Below, in pieces: positions 56,762-64,000 of a DNA stretch of 64,000 bases (within the stretch, counting starts at the first letter, position 1; each line of letters starts with the position of its first letter). Source of the DNA: Microbacterium hydrothermale (lineage in GTDB: Bacteria > Actinomycetota > Actinomycetes > Actinomycetales > Microbacteriaceae); NCBI RefSeq assembly GCF_004854025.1, contig NZ_STGM01000003.1, forward strand, positions 248,001 through 312,000, in the 5' to 3' direction. Made by a program: the position numbers and the translations under genes. The notes under the pieces were generated by a model that saw only the letters and a list, made by a program, of their open reading frames with translations, did not search any database and had not been told where the DNA came from.

Positions 56762-59440
56762 TCAGAGACGTCGACGCAGGCGGCCGAGCAGGGGGACGGC
56801 GAAGGCGGAGGCGAGACCGCCCGCGACGCTGACGGGGAGGGCGGCCGGCAGGGCGCCGAGGTCGGGGTCGTCGGGGGTCGTCGCTCCCGCTCTCGCCGCG
56901 GCGGCGGTTCCAGTCGCGGAGGGGTCGGCGGCGGTCGCCGCGGGGGCCGATCCACCCGCGGGCACCGCCGCGGCGGCGGGGGCGCTCCCGACCACGCCGC
57001 CGCTCGGGAACGGGACGCCGGCCACGGGCGTCCCCGGCGACGCGGGCGTCGTGGTGCCACCGCCCCCGGCCGTCGGCATCCGCCCCGCCTCGATGTCGTC
57101 GGCGGCGGCCGTCGCGAGGTCGCGCCAGGCGTCGGGCAGCGGGAGGAAGCCCTGCGGCAGCTGACCGATCGCGGTGCCGGACTGCTGGCCGTCGGTCGCG
57201 GCGAACCGGATGAAGGCGGCGTAGCTGCGGCGCAGGTCGGCGTCGCTCGCCTTCGGATTGACCGCGGCGTACACGGGCATCGTCAGCGGGTACGCTCCCC
57301 GCGCTGACGCCGCGGCCGGCGAGGTGGGGTCGAACGAGACCACCTGGGACTGACCGGCGTCGGCCGTCATGGCCGCGGCCGCGGCCGCCATGGCATCCGT
57401 CGTCGCCCCGACGAACTCGCCCGCGGGATTCTTCAGCTCCGCCGTGACGATCTGATAGCGGGCGGCGGATGCCGTGTCGGTGACCGCGATGACCGTCTGG
57501 CGACCGGGCAGGCTGCGATCGGCTTTCCCGTACTTGGGCGGCGTGGCGATCGGATCCCACCCGCCGAGGGTGAGGCCGTCTCCGCGGAGGGTGTTGTAGG
57601 CGCCGGCATCGAGGTCGTTGACGTACGGGCGCCACGTGACGAGGTTGACCGGACCGGCCGCCTCCGTGGCCGCCTGCTCGATCGGATCGGCCTTGGGGAA
57701 GTCCTCGCGGGGCAGGGTCATCGCCTGCGACGAGGCGTTCGCGGCATCCGTCGTCGCACTCCAGGGGTTGACCGTCATCCCCCAGTCGTCGGGGGTGCCC
57801 TCGAGGAACCGTCGCGCGGACTCGTCGCTCATCACGTACTGCCAGATCGCGTAAGCGGCATCCGACCGCCCCTGCGGGACGAGGGCGTCGGCCAGGGACG
57901 CGGCCGCGAGCGACTGGTACGCCCACTCCGGGTCGTTGATGGCGAGGAAATCCGGGTCGCTGACGAGATTGCGCGGGTTGAAGACGCGCGTGTCGCCGTC
58001 GGTGTGGCTGAGGTGGTCGCGGTCGGCGAAGGTCGGGAGCGAGTCGAGGTAGGAGTTCGTCAGCAGCTTGGCCACCAACCGCGGGGTGAGCTTGAGCGAG
58101 GTGAACGGCAGTCCGACGCGGGAGCGGTCCTCTTCGGGGACCGTGTCGTCACCGGGCCGGGGGTTGCGGTCGATCGCGAACGAGATGGCCGCTCCCGTCA
58201 CCGCGATCGGGGCGTAGCGGAGGGAATCCGTGCCCAGGCTCGGGTCCAGCGGGCGCGAGGTGAGGGCGAGGGGCGCCGGCGCGGTGCCGTTGGCGGCGCG
58301 GGCCGCGTCGGACTCGGCACCGGTGATCGCCGAGTAGACCGAGCCCCCGGTCTGATTGCACACCGCGGGCTGCCACGACGAGATGGCGCGGCTGATCAGC
58401 TCGCTTCCCGCGAGCTGACGCTCGCTCGCGCCGATCGGGCAGCGCACGCCGAGCGGCTTGAAGTCGAGTTTCACCGCGATGCGGTGCTTCCAGGCATCCC
58501 AGAACAGCCCCGACTTCGTGACGAAGGATGCCCCTCCATCGGCCTTGCCACGCGGGAGGATGACGAGCCAGCAGCCGGATCCCGAGACCGAACCGTCCGC
58601 GGCGGTCACGGGCGACCCGCAGCCGAGCCCCTGGGACTGCAGAGCGGTCTGCACCTCGAACTTCACCGAGCCCGAGCCGTCGCCGCCCGAGCCGGCCCAG
58701 GCGACCATGTTGGTGGTGTACTTCGAGAAGAACTCGTTGGTGTTCATGTCGGCCAGGACGTCTTTGCCGTCGGCGTCCTTGGTGTACGAGTACTTCCCGT
58801 CGACGACGTTGGCGATCGTGCGGCCGTTGGCCGCGCGGAACGGGATGGACGTGTACGTGGGCGTCGCGAACCCGTCGCCGTAAACGGTGAACGCCTTGTC
58901 CTGCTCGGCGACGGAGGCGTCGCTGTCACGGGGGTCGTCGCGGTGGGATCCGGGGACGCCGCCGAGACCGTACTGGCAGGTGGTGCGGTCGGGGGTGCCG
59001 GGATCGGCGGGATCGTCGCCCCAGCACTGGAACACCTGCAGGAAGTCGGCTCCGCCGATCTGCGAGCTCGGGACGGTCGAGGGCTTGCCCCCGGTCCACG
59101 ACACGACGATGCCCTGGGATTCCAGCGCGCGGGTCTGCGACACGGTCACGGCCAGGTCGGGGAAGGGGGCGTCGGCGATGTCGGCGTCCTGCTGCCGGGC
59201 GGTGACGGTCACGGCGGAGGAGTCGTCGGCGACGGCCGCCGATCCGCTCGCGAAGAGGGCTCCGCTGCCGCCCGTGAGACCGAAGATGGTCACGCCCGCG
59301 ATCACCCCGACCGCGCTCGACGCGAGAAGACGGCGCAGCCGGGCGCGGGGCTCGTCCGAGTGCCGGGGCGACGACGCCCGCCGCGCGCGTCGGCCCCCGG
59401 AGGGGGGCACGGCGCGGTGGCGCTGGCGCTGTTCAGTCAC
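56762..59440 (-). CDS. Very large PstS-like protein with both ends membrane anchored
   Basis: 892 residues, more than twice a normal PstS. An Arg-rich lead and an N-terminal helix (about 38-68) precede a long exported part. Its last third is PstS-like: GAYPLTMPVYAAVNPKASDADLRRSYAAFIRFAATDGQ and then LPQGFLPLPDAWRDLA, typical of PstS C-termini. The first part (about 75-430) has cysteines in pairs and no family I recognise. An Ala/Gly-rich linker leads to a C-terminal helix and RLRRRL. GTG start after AAAAGGA. Confidence 0.78.
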   Translation of the reverse strand: MTEQRQRHRAVPPSGGRRARRASSPRHSDEPRARLRRLLASSAVGVIAGVTIFGLTGGSGALFASGSAAVADDSSAVTVTARQQDADIADAPFPDLAVTVSQTRALESQGIVVSWTGGKPSTVPSSQIGGADFLQVFQCWGDDPADPGTPDRTTCQYGLGGVPGSHRDDPRDSDASVAEQDKAFTVYGDGFATPTYTSIPFRAANGRTIANVVDGKYSYTKDADGKDVLADMNTNEFFSKYTTNMVAWAGSGGDGSGSVKFEVQTALQSQGLGCGSPVTAADGSVSGSGCWLVILPRGKADGGASFVTKSGLFWDAWKHRIAVKLDFKPLGVRCPIGASERQLAGSELISRAISSWQPAVCNQTGGSVYSAITGAESDAARAANGTAPAPLALTSRPLDPSLGTDSLRYAPIAVTGAAISFAIDRNPRPGDDTVPEEDRSRVGLPFTSLKLTPRLVAKLLTNSYLDSLPTFADRDHLSHTDGDTRVFNPRNLVSDPDFLAINDPEWAYQSLAAASLADALVPQGRSDAAYAIWQYVMSDESARRFLEGTPDDWGMTVNPWSATTDAANASSQAMTLPREDFPKADPIEQAATEAAGPVNLVTWRPYVNDLDAGAYNTLRGDGLTLGGWDPIATPPKYGKADRSLPGRQTVIAVTDTASAARYQIVTAELKNPAGEFVGATTDAMAAAAAAMTADAGQSQVVSFDPTSPAAASARGAYPLTMPVYAAVNPKASDADLRRSYAAFIRFAATDGQQSGTAIGQLPQGFLPLPDAWRDLATAAADDIEAGRMPTAGGGGTTTPASPGTPVAGVPFPSGGVVGSAPAAAAVPAGGSAPAATAADPSATGTAAAARAGATTPDDPDLGALPAALPVSVAGGLASAFAVPLLGRLRRRL

Positions 59441-59512
59441 GGGTGTTTCCTTTTCGGGCGGACGTCTCGAGCGAGCGTCGAGACCAGTTGACGGGTGACG
59501 GGTGTCGGCGGG

Positions 59513-59529
59513 ATGAACGCGGCGGTAAC
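59513..59529 (-). promoter_or_regulatory. Possible PHO-box pair before the large PstS-like gene
   Basis: On the minus strand GTTACC and GTTCAT start exactly 11 bases apart (59529 and 59518), about 75 bases before the GTG. The spacing matches the 11-base direct repeats of actinobacterial PhoP boxes, but the second unit is imperfect. Confidence 0.3.
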
Positions 59530-59585
59530 GAGGAACCGCCACCGCGGGCTGCACGTGCGAACGTGACAAATCCCAGGTGAGAGGG

Positions 59586-61178
59586 CTATCTCGATCGGCG
59601 CGCGTCGCGCGGACGTCGCGCGAGGAACGGCGGGATGAGGATCGCCGCGACCACGAGCAGACCGGCGGCGAGCATGATGAACTGCGCTGTCCCCCAGCCG
59701 TTCTCGGCGAGGGTGAACGGGGCCGAGACGGCCGCGGAGGTCCCTCCCGCCGCCGCGGCGACGAGGTTGCCGTTCGCGTCGTACACGGGCTCCGACGCGG
59801 TCGCCCCGGCCGTCGTTCCCGCGGCCGCGGCGGCGGCGGGATCCCCCGCCGCGGCTGTTCCGGTCGCCCCGGCCGCGGCGGCAGCGCTGTTCGCTCCCCC
59901 GCTCGCGCCTCCCGCTCCGGTCGCCGGCGTCTCCTCCTGTGCTCCGCCGGTGCCCTCGACGCACTGCGTCGCGCCCTTCTTGTCGCACTCCGGCGGCGCC
60001 GGGGCGGTGAGAGCGAGCTGATTGTTCTGCGGCGAGTCCCCCGGTTTGAAGGTGGGGTTGTTGCAGTTGGCGAAGTCGACGCCGCCCTCCGTCCCGGGGA
60101 TCTTCTTCAGCACGTCGGATCCCGCCTGAACGAGGTTCATCGGCAACGGCGAGTACCCCAGGGCCGACGCCTGCTGCTGGCCCTCGCAGAGCATGTACGT
60201 CGCGAATCGGCTGAGCGTGCGGCCCTTCTCGGCGGTGAAGACCTTGTTCGTCTGCGTGGGCACGATCATGTACGAGTAGCTCGACATCGGGTACGCGCGC
60301 GGATCGGTGCTGTTGTAGACGCCATCGAGGTTCTGCGTGAGGTCGGGGTTGATGGCCGCCGACATCAGCGCGACGGCGACCGACTGGTACGTCGGTTCGA
60401 CGTAGTACCCGGCGTTGTTGAGCACCTTGACGACCGGGAAGCCCGACTTCATCGCGTACGAGTACTCCACGTAGGTGATGGCGCCCTCGCCGTAGTTCTG
60501 GCTGACGTAGCCCGCCACGCCGAGCGAGCCGTTCTGGCCCTTGAACGCCGGCGTCACCTGCGGGAACTGCGAGCGCATGCCGTAGGTCCACACCCCGCCG
60601 AACTGCTTCGACATCCACAGCGTGAACTGCGCGCTGGTGCCCGACCCGTCGGAGCGGTAGACGGGGGTGATCGAGACGTCGGGCATGGCCAGGGCCGGGT
60701 TGTCGGCCTGGACCGCGGGGTCGTTCCACTTCGTGATCTGGCCCGCGAAGATCTTGGCGATGACCTCGCCCGACAGGCGCAGGTTGGTCACGCGCTTGCC
60801 GCCGATCTTGAGGTTGTACATCAGCGAGGTGCCACCGGCGACGATCGGCATGTACGCGTAGGGGGTCGCGGGGTTCTCCGGCGGGGAGTTGTCTTCGGGC
60901 TGGCTCTGGAACGGGATCTCGCTCACGGCGAAGTCCACGGTCTCGTTGATGAAGTCGTTGCGTCCGGCCGACGACCCCGTGCCGGAGTAGTTGACGGTCA
61001 TGCCGTAGTTGTTCGCGACGTTCTTGCGCCACTGATCGAGGGCGTTCTGCGACCACGTCGAGCCCGACCCCGAGATGGGGACGTAGCCGTCGGCCTGGGC
61101 CGGCGCGGGCACCAGGGCCACGAGCGTCACGACCGCGAGCGTGGCCGCGATGCGGCCCCAGCGGCGACGAAGGTTCAC
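59586..61178 (-). CDS. pstS: Phosphate-binding PstS with C-terminal membrane anchor
   Basis: 530 residues. Signal peptide (about 1-30, no lipobox). PstS domain (about 33-380): PISGSGSTW, the SAGRNDF strand, SDGSGTSAQFTLWM and YEG-like GYVSQNYGEGAITYVEYSYA. Four cysteines lie in the second half (YMLCEG, FANCNN, PECDKKG, TQCVEG). An Ala/Gly-rich linker (about 410-480) is followed by one membrane helix and RRPRDARRSR. PstS is normally lipid-anchored; here the helix replaces the lipid. GTG start coupled to pstA (GTGA). Confidence 0.92.
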   Translation of the reverse strand: MNLRRRWGRIAATLAVVTLVALVPAPAQADGYVPISGSGSTWSQNALDQWRKNVANNYGMTVNYSGTGSSAGRNDFINETVDFAVSEIPFQSQPEDNSPPENPATPYAYMPIVAGGTSLMYNLKIGGKRVTNLRLSGEVIAKIFAGQITKWNDPAVQADNPALAMPDVSITPVYRSDGSGTSAQFTLWMSKQFGGVWTYGMRSQFPQVTPAFKGQNGSLGVAGYVSQNYGEGAITYVEYSYAMKSGFPVVKVLNNAGYYVEPTYQSVAVALMSAAINPDLTQNLDGVYNSTDPRAYPMSSYSYMIVPTQTNKVFTAEKGRTLSRFATYMLCEGQQQASALGYSPLPMNLVQAGSDVLKKIPGTEGGVDFANCNNPTFKPGDSPQNNQLALTAPAPPECDKKGATQCVEGTGGAQEETPATGAGGASGGANSAAAAAGATGTAAAGDPAAAAAAGTTAGATASEPVYDANGNLVAAAAGGTSAAVSAPFTLAENGWGTAQFIMLAAGLLVVAAILIPPFLARRPRDARRSR

Positions 61179-62500
61179 GACGGGTTCTCCTCGGAGGGTC
61201 GGGGGCGGAGGGTGCGGGCGGAGCCCGTGCGGAGGAAGGGGAGGAAGGATGCCGGACCGCTCGGCGCTCCGAGGCGGCGGACGGCGCGCGAGTGCGTGGC
61301 GGTGTCGGTGCTCATCCGCCGGACGTCCCGCGCCGAGGCCGCGGCGGCCGCGCGGCGCTGGCGGTCGGAGAGCTGGCCCGGTCCGCGGCCGCCGATCAGG
61401 CGCGCGACGATGAACAGCGTCAGCACGAGCAGGACGAGGGTCGCCGCCGCCCCGAAGCCGCGCGCGATCATGTTGGGCTCGGGCGATTTGACGAAGTCGA
61501 ACACCTGCAGCGGGAGCGAGATCATGGGGCCCGAGAAGGGATTGAGGTTCATCTGCGCCGTGACGCCGGAGGTCAGCAGCACGGGCGAGGTCTCGCCGAT
61601 CCCGCGGGCGGTGCCGAGGATCACCGCCGTCACGAGACCCGAGCGCGAGGTGGGCAGGACGACGTTCCACACCGTGCGCCACCGGCTCGACCCCAGGGCG
61701 TACGACGCCTCGCGCAGATTGTTCGGCACCAGGCGCAGCACCACGTCCGACGCGCGGATGATGATCGGCAGCATCATCACGCTGATGGCGAGGGATGCCG
61801 CGAACCCCGAGCGGTCGTGCGTGATGAGGGTCACGACGGCGGCGTAGACGAAGAGCCCCGCCACGATCGAGGGCAACGCGGTCATGGCATCCGACACCGT
61901 TCGCACGAACCGCGCGAAGGGCCCCCCGATCTCGTTGAGGAACACCGCCGTCATCACACCGAGGGGGATGGTGATCGACAGGGCGATGCCGATCTGGATG
62001 AGGGTGCCGACGATCGCGTGGGCGATGCCGCCGGTGGTCAGCGGATCGAGGGGGCCGGCCGTGGTCATCGTCTCGACGAAGAAGTTGCCGTTCATCAGGG
62101 CGGCCGACCCCCGGATGAGCGTGAAGAACAGCACGAACAGCAGAGCGCCCAGCAGGATCACCCCCGCCGAGTAGAACAGGGCGGTCACGATCCGCTCGCG
62201 CACGGCGAGGCGGTCGGCGCGCAGCGACGACATCACCGCGTAGATTCCGAGGAAGCCGACGAACGACAGCACGACCCACCCGATGACCCCCGTCATCGGG
62301 GTGAGCCATCCGAACAGCAGCGTCGAGACCGCGAGCGCCGCGGCGGCGCTGCCGAGCAGGTCGAAGCGGTCGCCGAAGGGGACCGTGCGCAGGTCGCGGC
62401 GCTCGCCGACGTGCCCGTCGCGGAGCGGGATGGTGGTGCGGATCGGCTCGCCCGGGGCGCCCTCGCCCGCGAGGGGGGCTTCGGGAGTGAGGATGGCCAT
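61175..62500 (-). CDS. pstA: Phosphate ABC transporter permease PstA
   Basis: 441 residues, longer than usual (about 290). The N-terminal part (1-130) has two extra helices (about 50-68 and 73-92) and the main six-helix PstA domain follows (about 105-375). Conserved blocks: GGIAHAIVGTLIQIGIALSI, PSIVAGLFVYAAVVTL, SDVVLRLVPNNLREASYALGSSRWRTVWNVVLP (the EAA loop) and GETSPVLLTSG. An Arg/Ala-rich tail of about 65 residues ends the protein. ATG shares one base with the pstC stop. Confidence 0.95.
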   Translation of the reverse strand: MAILTPEAPLAGEGAPGEPIRTTIPLRDGHVGERRDLRTVPFGDRFDLLGSAAAALAVSTLLFGWLTPMTGVIGWVVLSFVGFLGIYAVMSSLRADRLAVRERIVTALFYSAGVILLGALLFVLFFTLIRGSAALMNGNFFVETMTTAGPLDPLTTGGIAHAIVGTLIQIGIALSITIPLGVMTAVFLNEIGGPFARFVRTVSDAMTALPSIVAGLFVYAAVVTLITHDRSGFAASLAISVMMLPIIIRASDVVLRLVPNNLREASYALGSSRWRTVWNVVLPTSRSGLVTAVILGTARGIGETSPVLLTSGVTAQMNLNPFSGPMISLPLQVFDFVKSPEPNMIARGFGAAATLVLLVLTLFIVARLIGGRGPGQLSDRQRRAAAAASARDVRRMSTDTATHSRAVRRLGAPSGPASFLPFLRTGSARTLRPRPSEENPS

Positions 62501-63516
62501 CAGTTGCTCTCCGCTCCGGACCGGCTCCGGGCCACGATCATGGACGCCGTGAAGTTGACGATCAGCGTGATGATGAACAGCACGAGTCCGGCTGCCATGA
62601 GCGCCGAGAGCCCGAACTGGCTCGCCTCGCCGTAGCGCAGCGCGATGAGCGCCGAGACGGAGTTGGTGCCGGTCTTGAGCAGCTGCGTGTTGATGGTGAA
62701 GATCGGCGAGATGATCATGACCACGGCGATCGTCTCGCCGAGCGCGCGCCCGAGGCCGAGCATCGTGCCGCCGATGATGCCGCCGCGCCCGAAGGGCAGC
62801 ACGACGGCGCGGATCATCCCCCACCGCGTCGATCCGAGCGCCAGGGCGCCCTCGCGCTCGCCGAGGGGTGCTTGGGAGAACGCCTCGCGCATGACCGAGG
62901 TCTGGGTGGGCACCACCATGAGCGCGACGACGATGCCGGCGATGAAGGCCGACGAGGTGAACGCCCCCGCCTCGGTGAGACGGGCACCCGTGGCATCCGT
63001 CACCTGGAAGATCGGGATCCAGCCGAAGTAGACCGAGATCCACTCGGCCACGGGGATGACGTTGGCCTGGAGGAAGAACACCCCCCACAGTCCGAACACC
63101 ACGCTCGGAACGGCCGCCATCAGATCGACCATGGTGATCAGGAGAGTTCGCAGGCGCGGCGGCACGATCTCGCTGATGAGCAGCGCCGTCCCGAGGGCGA
63201 GCGGAACCGAGACCGACATCGCCACGAGGGCGATCGTGACCGTGCCGAACAGCACCGCCGCGACCCCGAACGAGCCGGTCTCGGGCGACCACTCCTGGGT
63301 GGTGAGGAACGAGGGTCCCGCCACCACGAGCGCGTCGCCCGCGCGAGCGGTGAGGAAGACGCCCACGGCCAGCATCACGGCGACCGTGATGACGCCCGCC
63401 GCATACGCGCCGCCGCGGAAGATCCGATCGGACACGACCGGGGCGCTCTTGAGCGACCGCGGTTCGAGCGGATCGGCCGCCTGCCGAGGCAGGACCTCCG
63501 TGGTGGTGTCGGTCAT
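62500..63516 (-). CDS. pstC: Phosphate ABC transporter permease PstC
   Basis: 338 residues, six helices. Conserved blocks: SEIVPPRLRTLLITMVDLMAAVPSVVFGLWG, QAPLGEREGALALGSTRWGMIRAVVLP (the EAA loop) and MLGLGRALGETIAVVMIISP. With PstA it forms the phosphate channel. GGAG lies five bases before the chosen ATG; an ATG four codons earlier lacks such a site. First gene of the cluster, with PHO-box-like repeats upstream. Confidence 0.95.
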   Translation of the reverse strand: MTDTTTEVLPRQAADPLEPRSLKSAPVVSDRIFRGGAYAAGVITVAVMLAVGVFLTARAGDALVVAGPSFLTTQEWSPETGSFGVAAVLFGTVTIALVAMSVSVPLALGTALLISEIVPPRLRTLLITMVDLMAAVPSVVFGLWGVFFLQANVIPVAEWISVYFGWIPIFQVTDATGARLTEAGAFTSSAFIAGIVVALMVVPTQTSVMREAFSQAPLGEREGALALGSTRWGMIRAVVLPFGRGGIIGGTMLGLGRALGETIAVVMIISPIFTINTQLLKTGTNSVSALIALRYGEASQFGLSALMAAGLVLFIITLIVNFTASMIVARSRSGAESN

Positions 63517-63662
63517 CGCGTTCTCCATCGAGCGCGGCCGGCCGCGGGCTCCCCCGGTCCGGGGCGGGCGGAACGGGGCGCGTGCGCAGGCCGGCGACGC
63601 GCGTCGCTCGTGTGCCGGGAACCGGCTCGGGTCAGCCGGTATGAGCGACGGTAAGAGTGGGC

Positions 63663-63734
63663 TGTGAACGCGGCCGGGATCGATCCGCCACACGCCCTGG
63701 CCGCCGGGTGAACGCGCAGCGCCGGAAGGTGAAC
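63663..63734 (-). promoter_or_regulatory. PHO-box-like GTTCACC repeats upstream of pstC
   Basis: On the minus strand GTTCACC occurs at 63734-63728 and 63713-63707, and GTTCACA at 63669-63663. Offsets are 21 and 44 bases, that is about two and exactly four 11-base turns. Actinobacterial PhoP boxes are 11-base direct repeats with GTTCACC. The place, about 150-220 bases before pstC, fits control by phosphate starvation. Confidence 0.55.
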
Positions 63735-63837
63735 GACGGACATCGACGCCGCGGGGGCGGGTGTCCGAGGGCTCGCCCGGACGCGGGCGGCCCGGATGCG
63801 GGGGTCGGTCGGACGCGCGCCCCCGGGGAGGGCTTCC

Positions 63838-63931
63838 GGATGCCGCGGCGCGGGGCCTGGGAGCGCTCTCGGATGCCGCGACGCGGGGCCCGGGGACCCG
63901 CCCGGATGCCGCGGCGCGCGCCTCGGCATCC
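63838..63931. repeat. Three-copy 33-bp tandem repeat beginning GGATGCCGCG
   Basis: Copies start at 63838, 63871 and 63904, exactly 33 bases apart. The first 14-17 bases (GGATGCCGCGGCGCGGGGC type) are nearly identical, and the third copy is cut short. Non-coding as far as can be judged. Confidence 0.7.
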
Positions 63932-64000
63932 GGTTCCGGTCGCTCCCGACGGGTGGACGGCGGACGACACCGCACCGCACCGCCCGGATGCGGTCAGCGC

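Larger units (their letters stand above)
63517..64000. other. Upstream region of the pst cluster
   Basis: 484 bases without a credible gene: frames that stay open are Arg/Pro-rich artefacts of high GC. It contains the PHO-box-like GTTCACC units (63663-63734), a three-copy 33-bp repeat (63838-63931) and no recognisable terminator. The promoter of pstC must lie here; a clear -10/-35 pair is not evident. Confidence 0.5.

Noticed and set aside
63513..63980. Proline/arginine-rich open frame upstream of pstC with an 11-residue repeat
   Set aside because: The periodicity comes from the 33-bp DNA repeat; no ribosome-binding site and no family features. It overlaps the likely pst promoter.

Overview
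The window is about 64 kb of very GC-rich DNA from an actinobacterium, most likely a member of the Microbacteriaceae close to Microbacterium. The grounds are: a lysine/alanine-rich tail on topoisomerase I, a bifunctional penicillin-binding protein with PASTA domains, LAxTG-type wall-anchor signals, a compact Tad locus beside a 6C-type small RNA and acs, frequent GTGA start/stop overlaps, and heavy use of the word GGATGCC/GGCATCC. There is no sign of phage, insertion sequence, integrase or CRISPR. Most of the window looks like ordinary chromosome.

Layout. 1-1.8 kb: the end of an iron-siderophore importer (two FecCD permeases), then tRNA-Lys. 1.9-4.8 kb: an LtrA-family membrane protein, a lipoprotein and a LysR regulator. 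The regulator is divergent from mesX-mesD (4.9-6.95 kb), the folate-independent methionine synthase pair. 7.1-14.2 kb: aldo/keto reductase, Lrp-type regulator with a divergent EamA exporter, a membrane molybdopterin oxidoreductase, a PAS histidine kinase, nicotinamidase and tRNA-Thr. 14.3-21.4 kb: deoC, a secreted S33 peptidase, holB, tmk and topA, many with translational coupling. 21.5-24.6 kb: Tad pilus genes and a probable 6C RNA. 24.8-35.2 kb: acs, a GntR/membrane-protein pair, PAP2 phosphatase, RidA, penicillin-binding protein, metallophosphoesterase and a wall-anchored surface protein. 35.3-48.7 kb: tRNA-Pro with a 52-54 bp repeat array, a wall-anchored serine protease, HAD phosphatase, siderophore-interacting protein with an FCD regulator, galE, tdk, mqo, asd, lysC and the ThrE-type exporter.

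48.7-63.5 kb is the most unusual part. It is a minus-strand cluster that begins as a phosphate-uptake operon in the order pstC-pstA-pstS. Before pstB it contains a very large PstS-like membrane-anchored protein, a secreted PstS-like protein, a protein resembling the peptidoglycan-binding WxL family, a DUF916-type WxL-interacting protein, a smaller paralogue of it, and a sortase-fold membrane protein with no cysteine and none of the sortase catalytic residues. PstB itself carries an extra N-terminal region of about 155 residues. A DUF2993 protein ends the cluster. PHO-box-like GTTCACC repeats lie upstream of pstC. I infer a phosphate-starvation cell-surface assembly built around the Pst transporter. 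Its function is not known from the sequence.

How the genes work together: iron uptake is represented by fecCD and the siderophore-interacting protein. Aspartate-family amino acid metabolism is represented by asd, lysC, thrE and mesXD. Envelope building and remodelling is represented by the penicillin-binding protein, LAxTG proteins, Tad, PAP2 and DUF2993. Nucleotide metabolism is represented by tmk, tdk, deoC and pncA.
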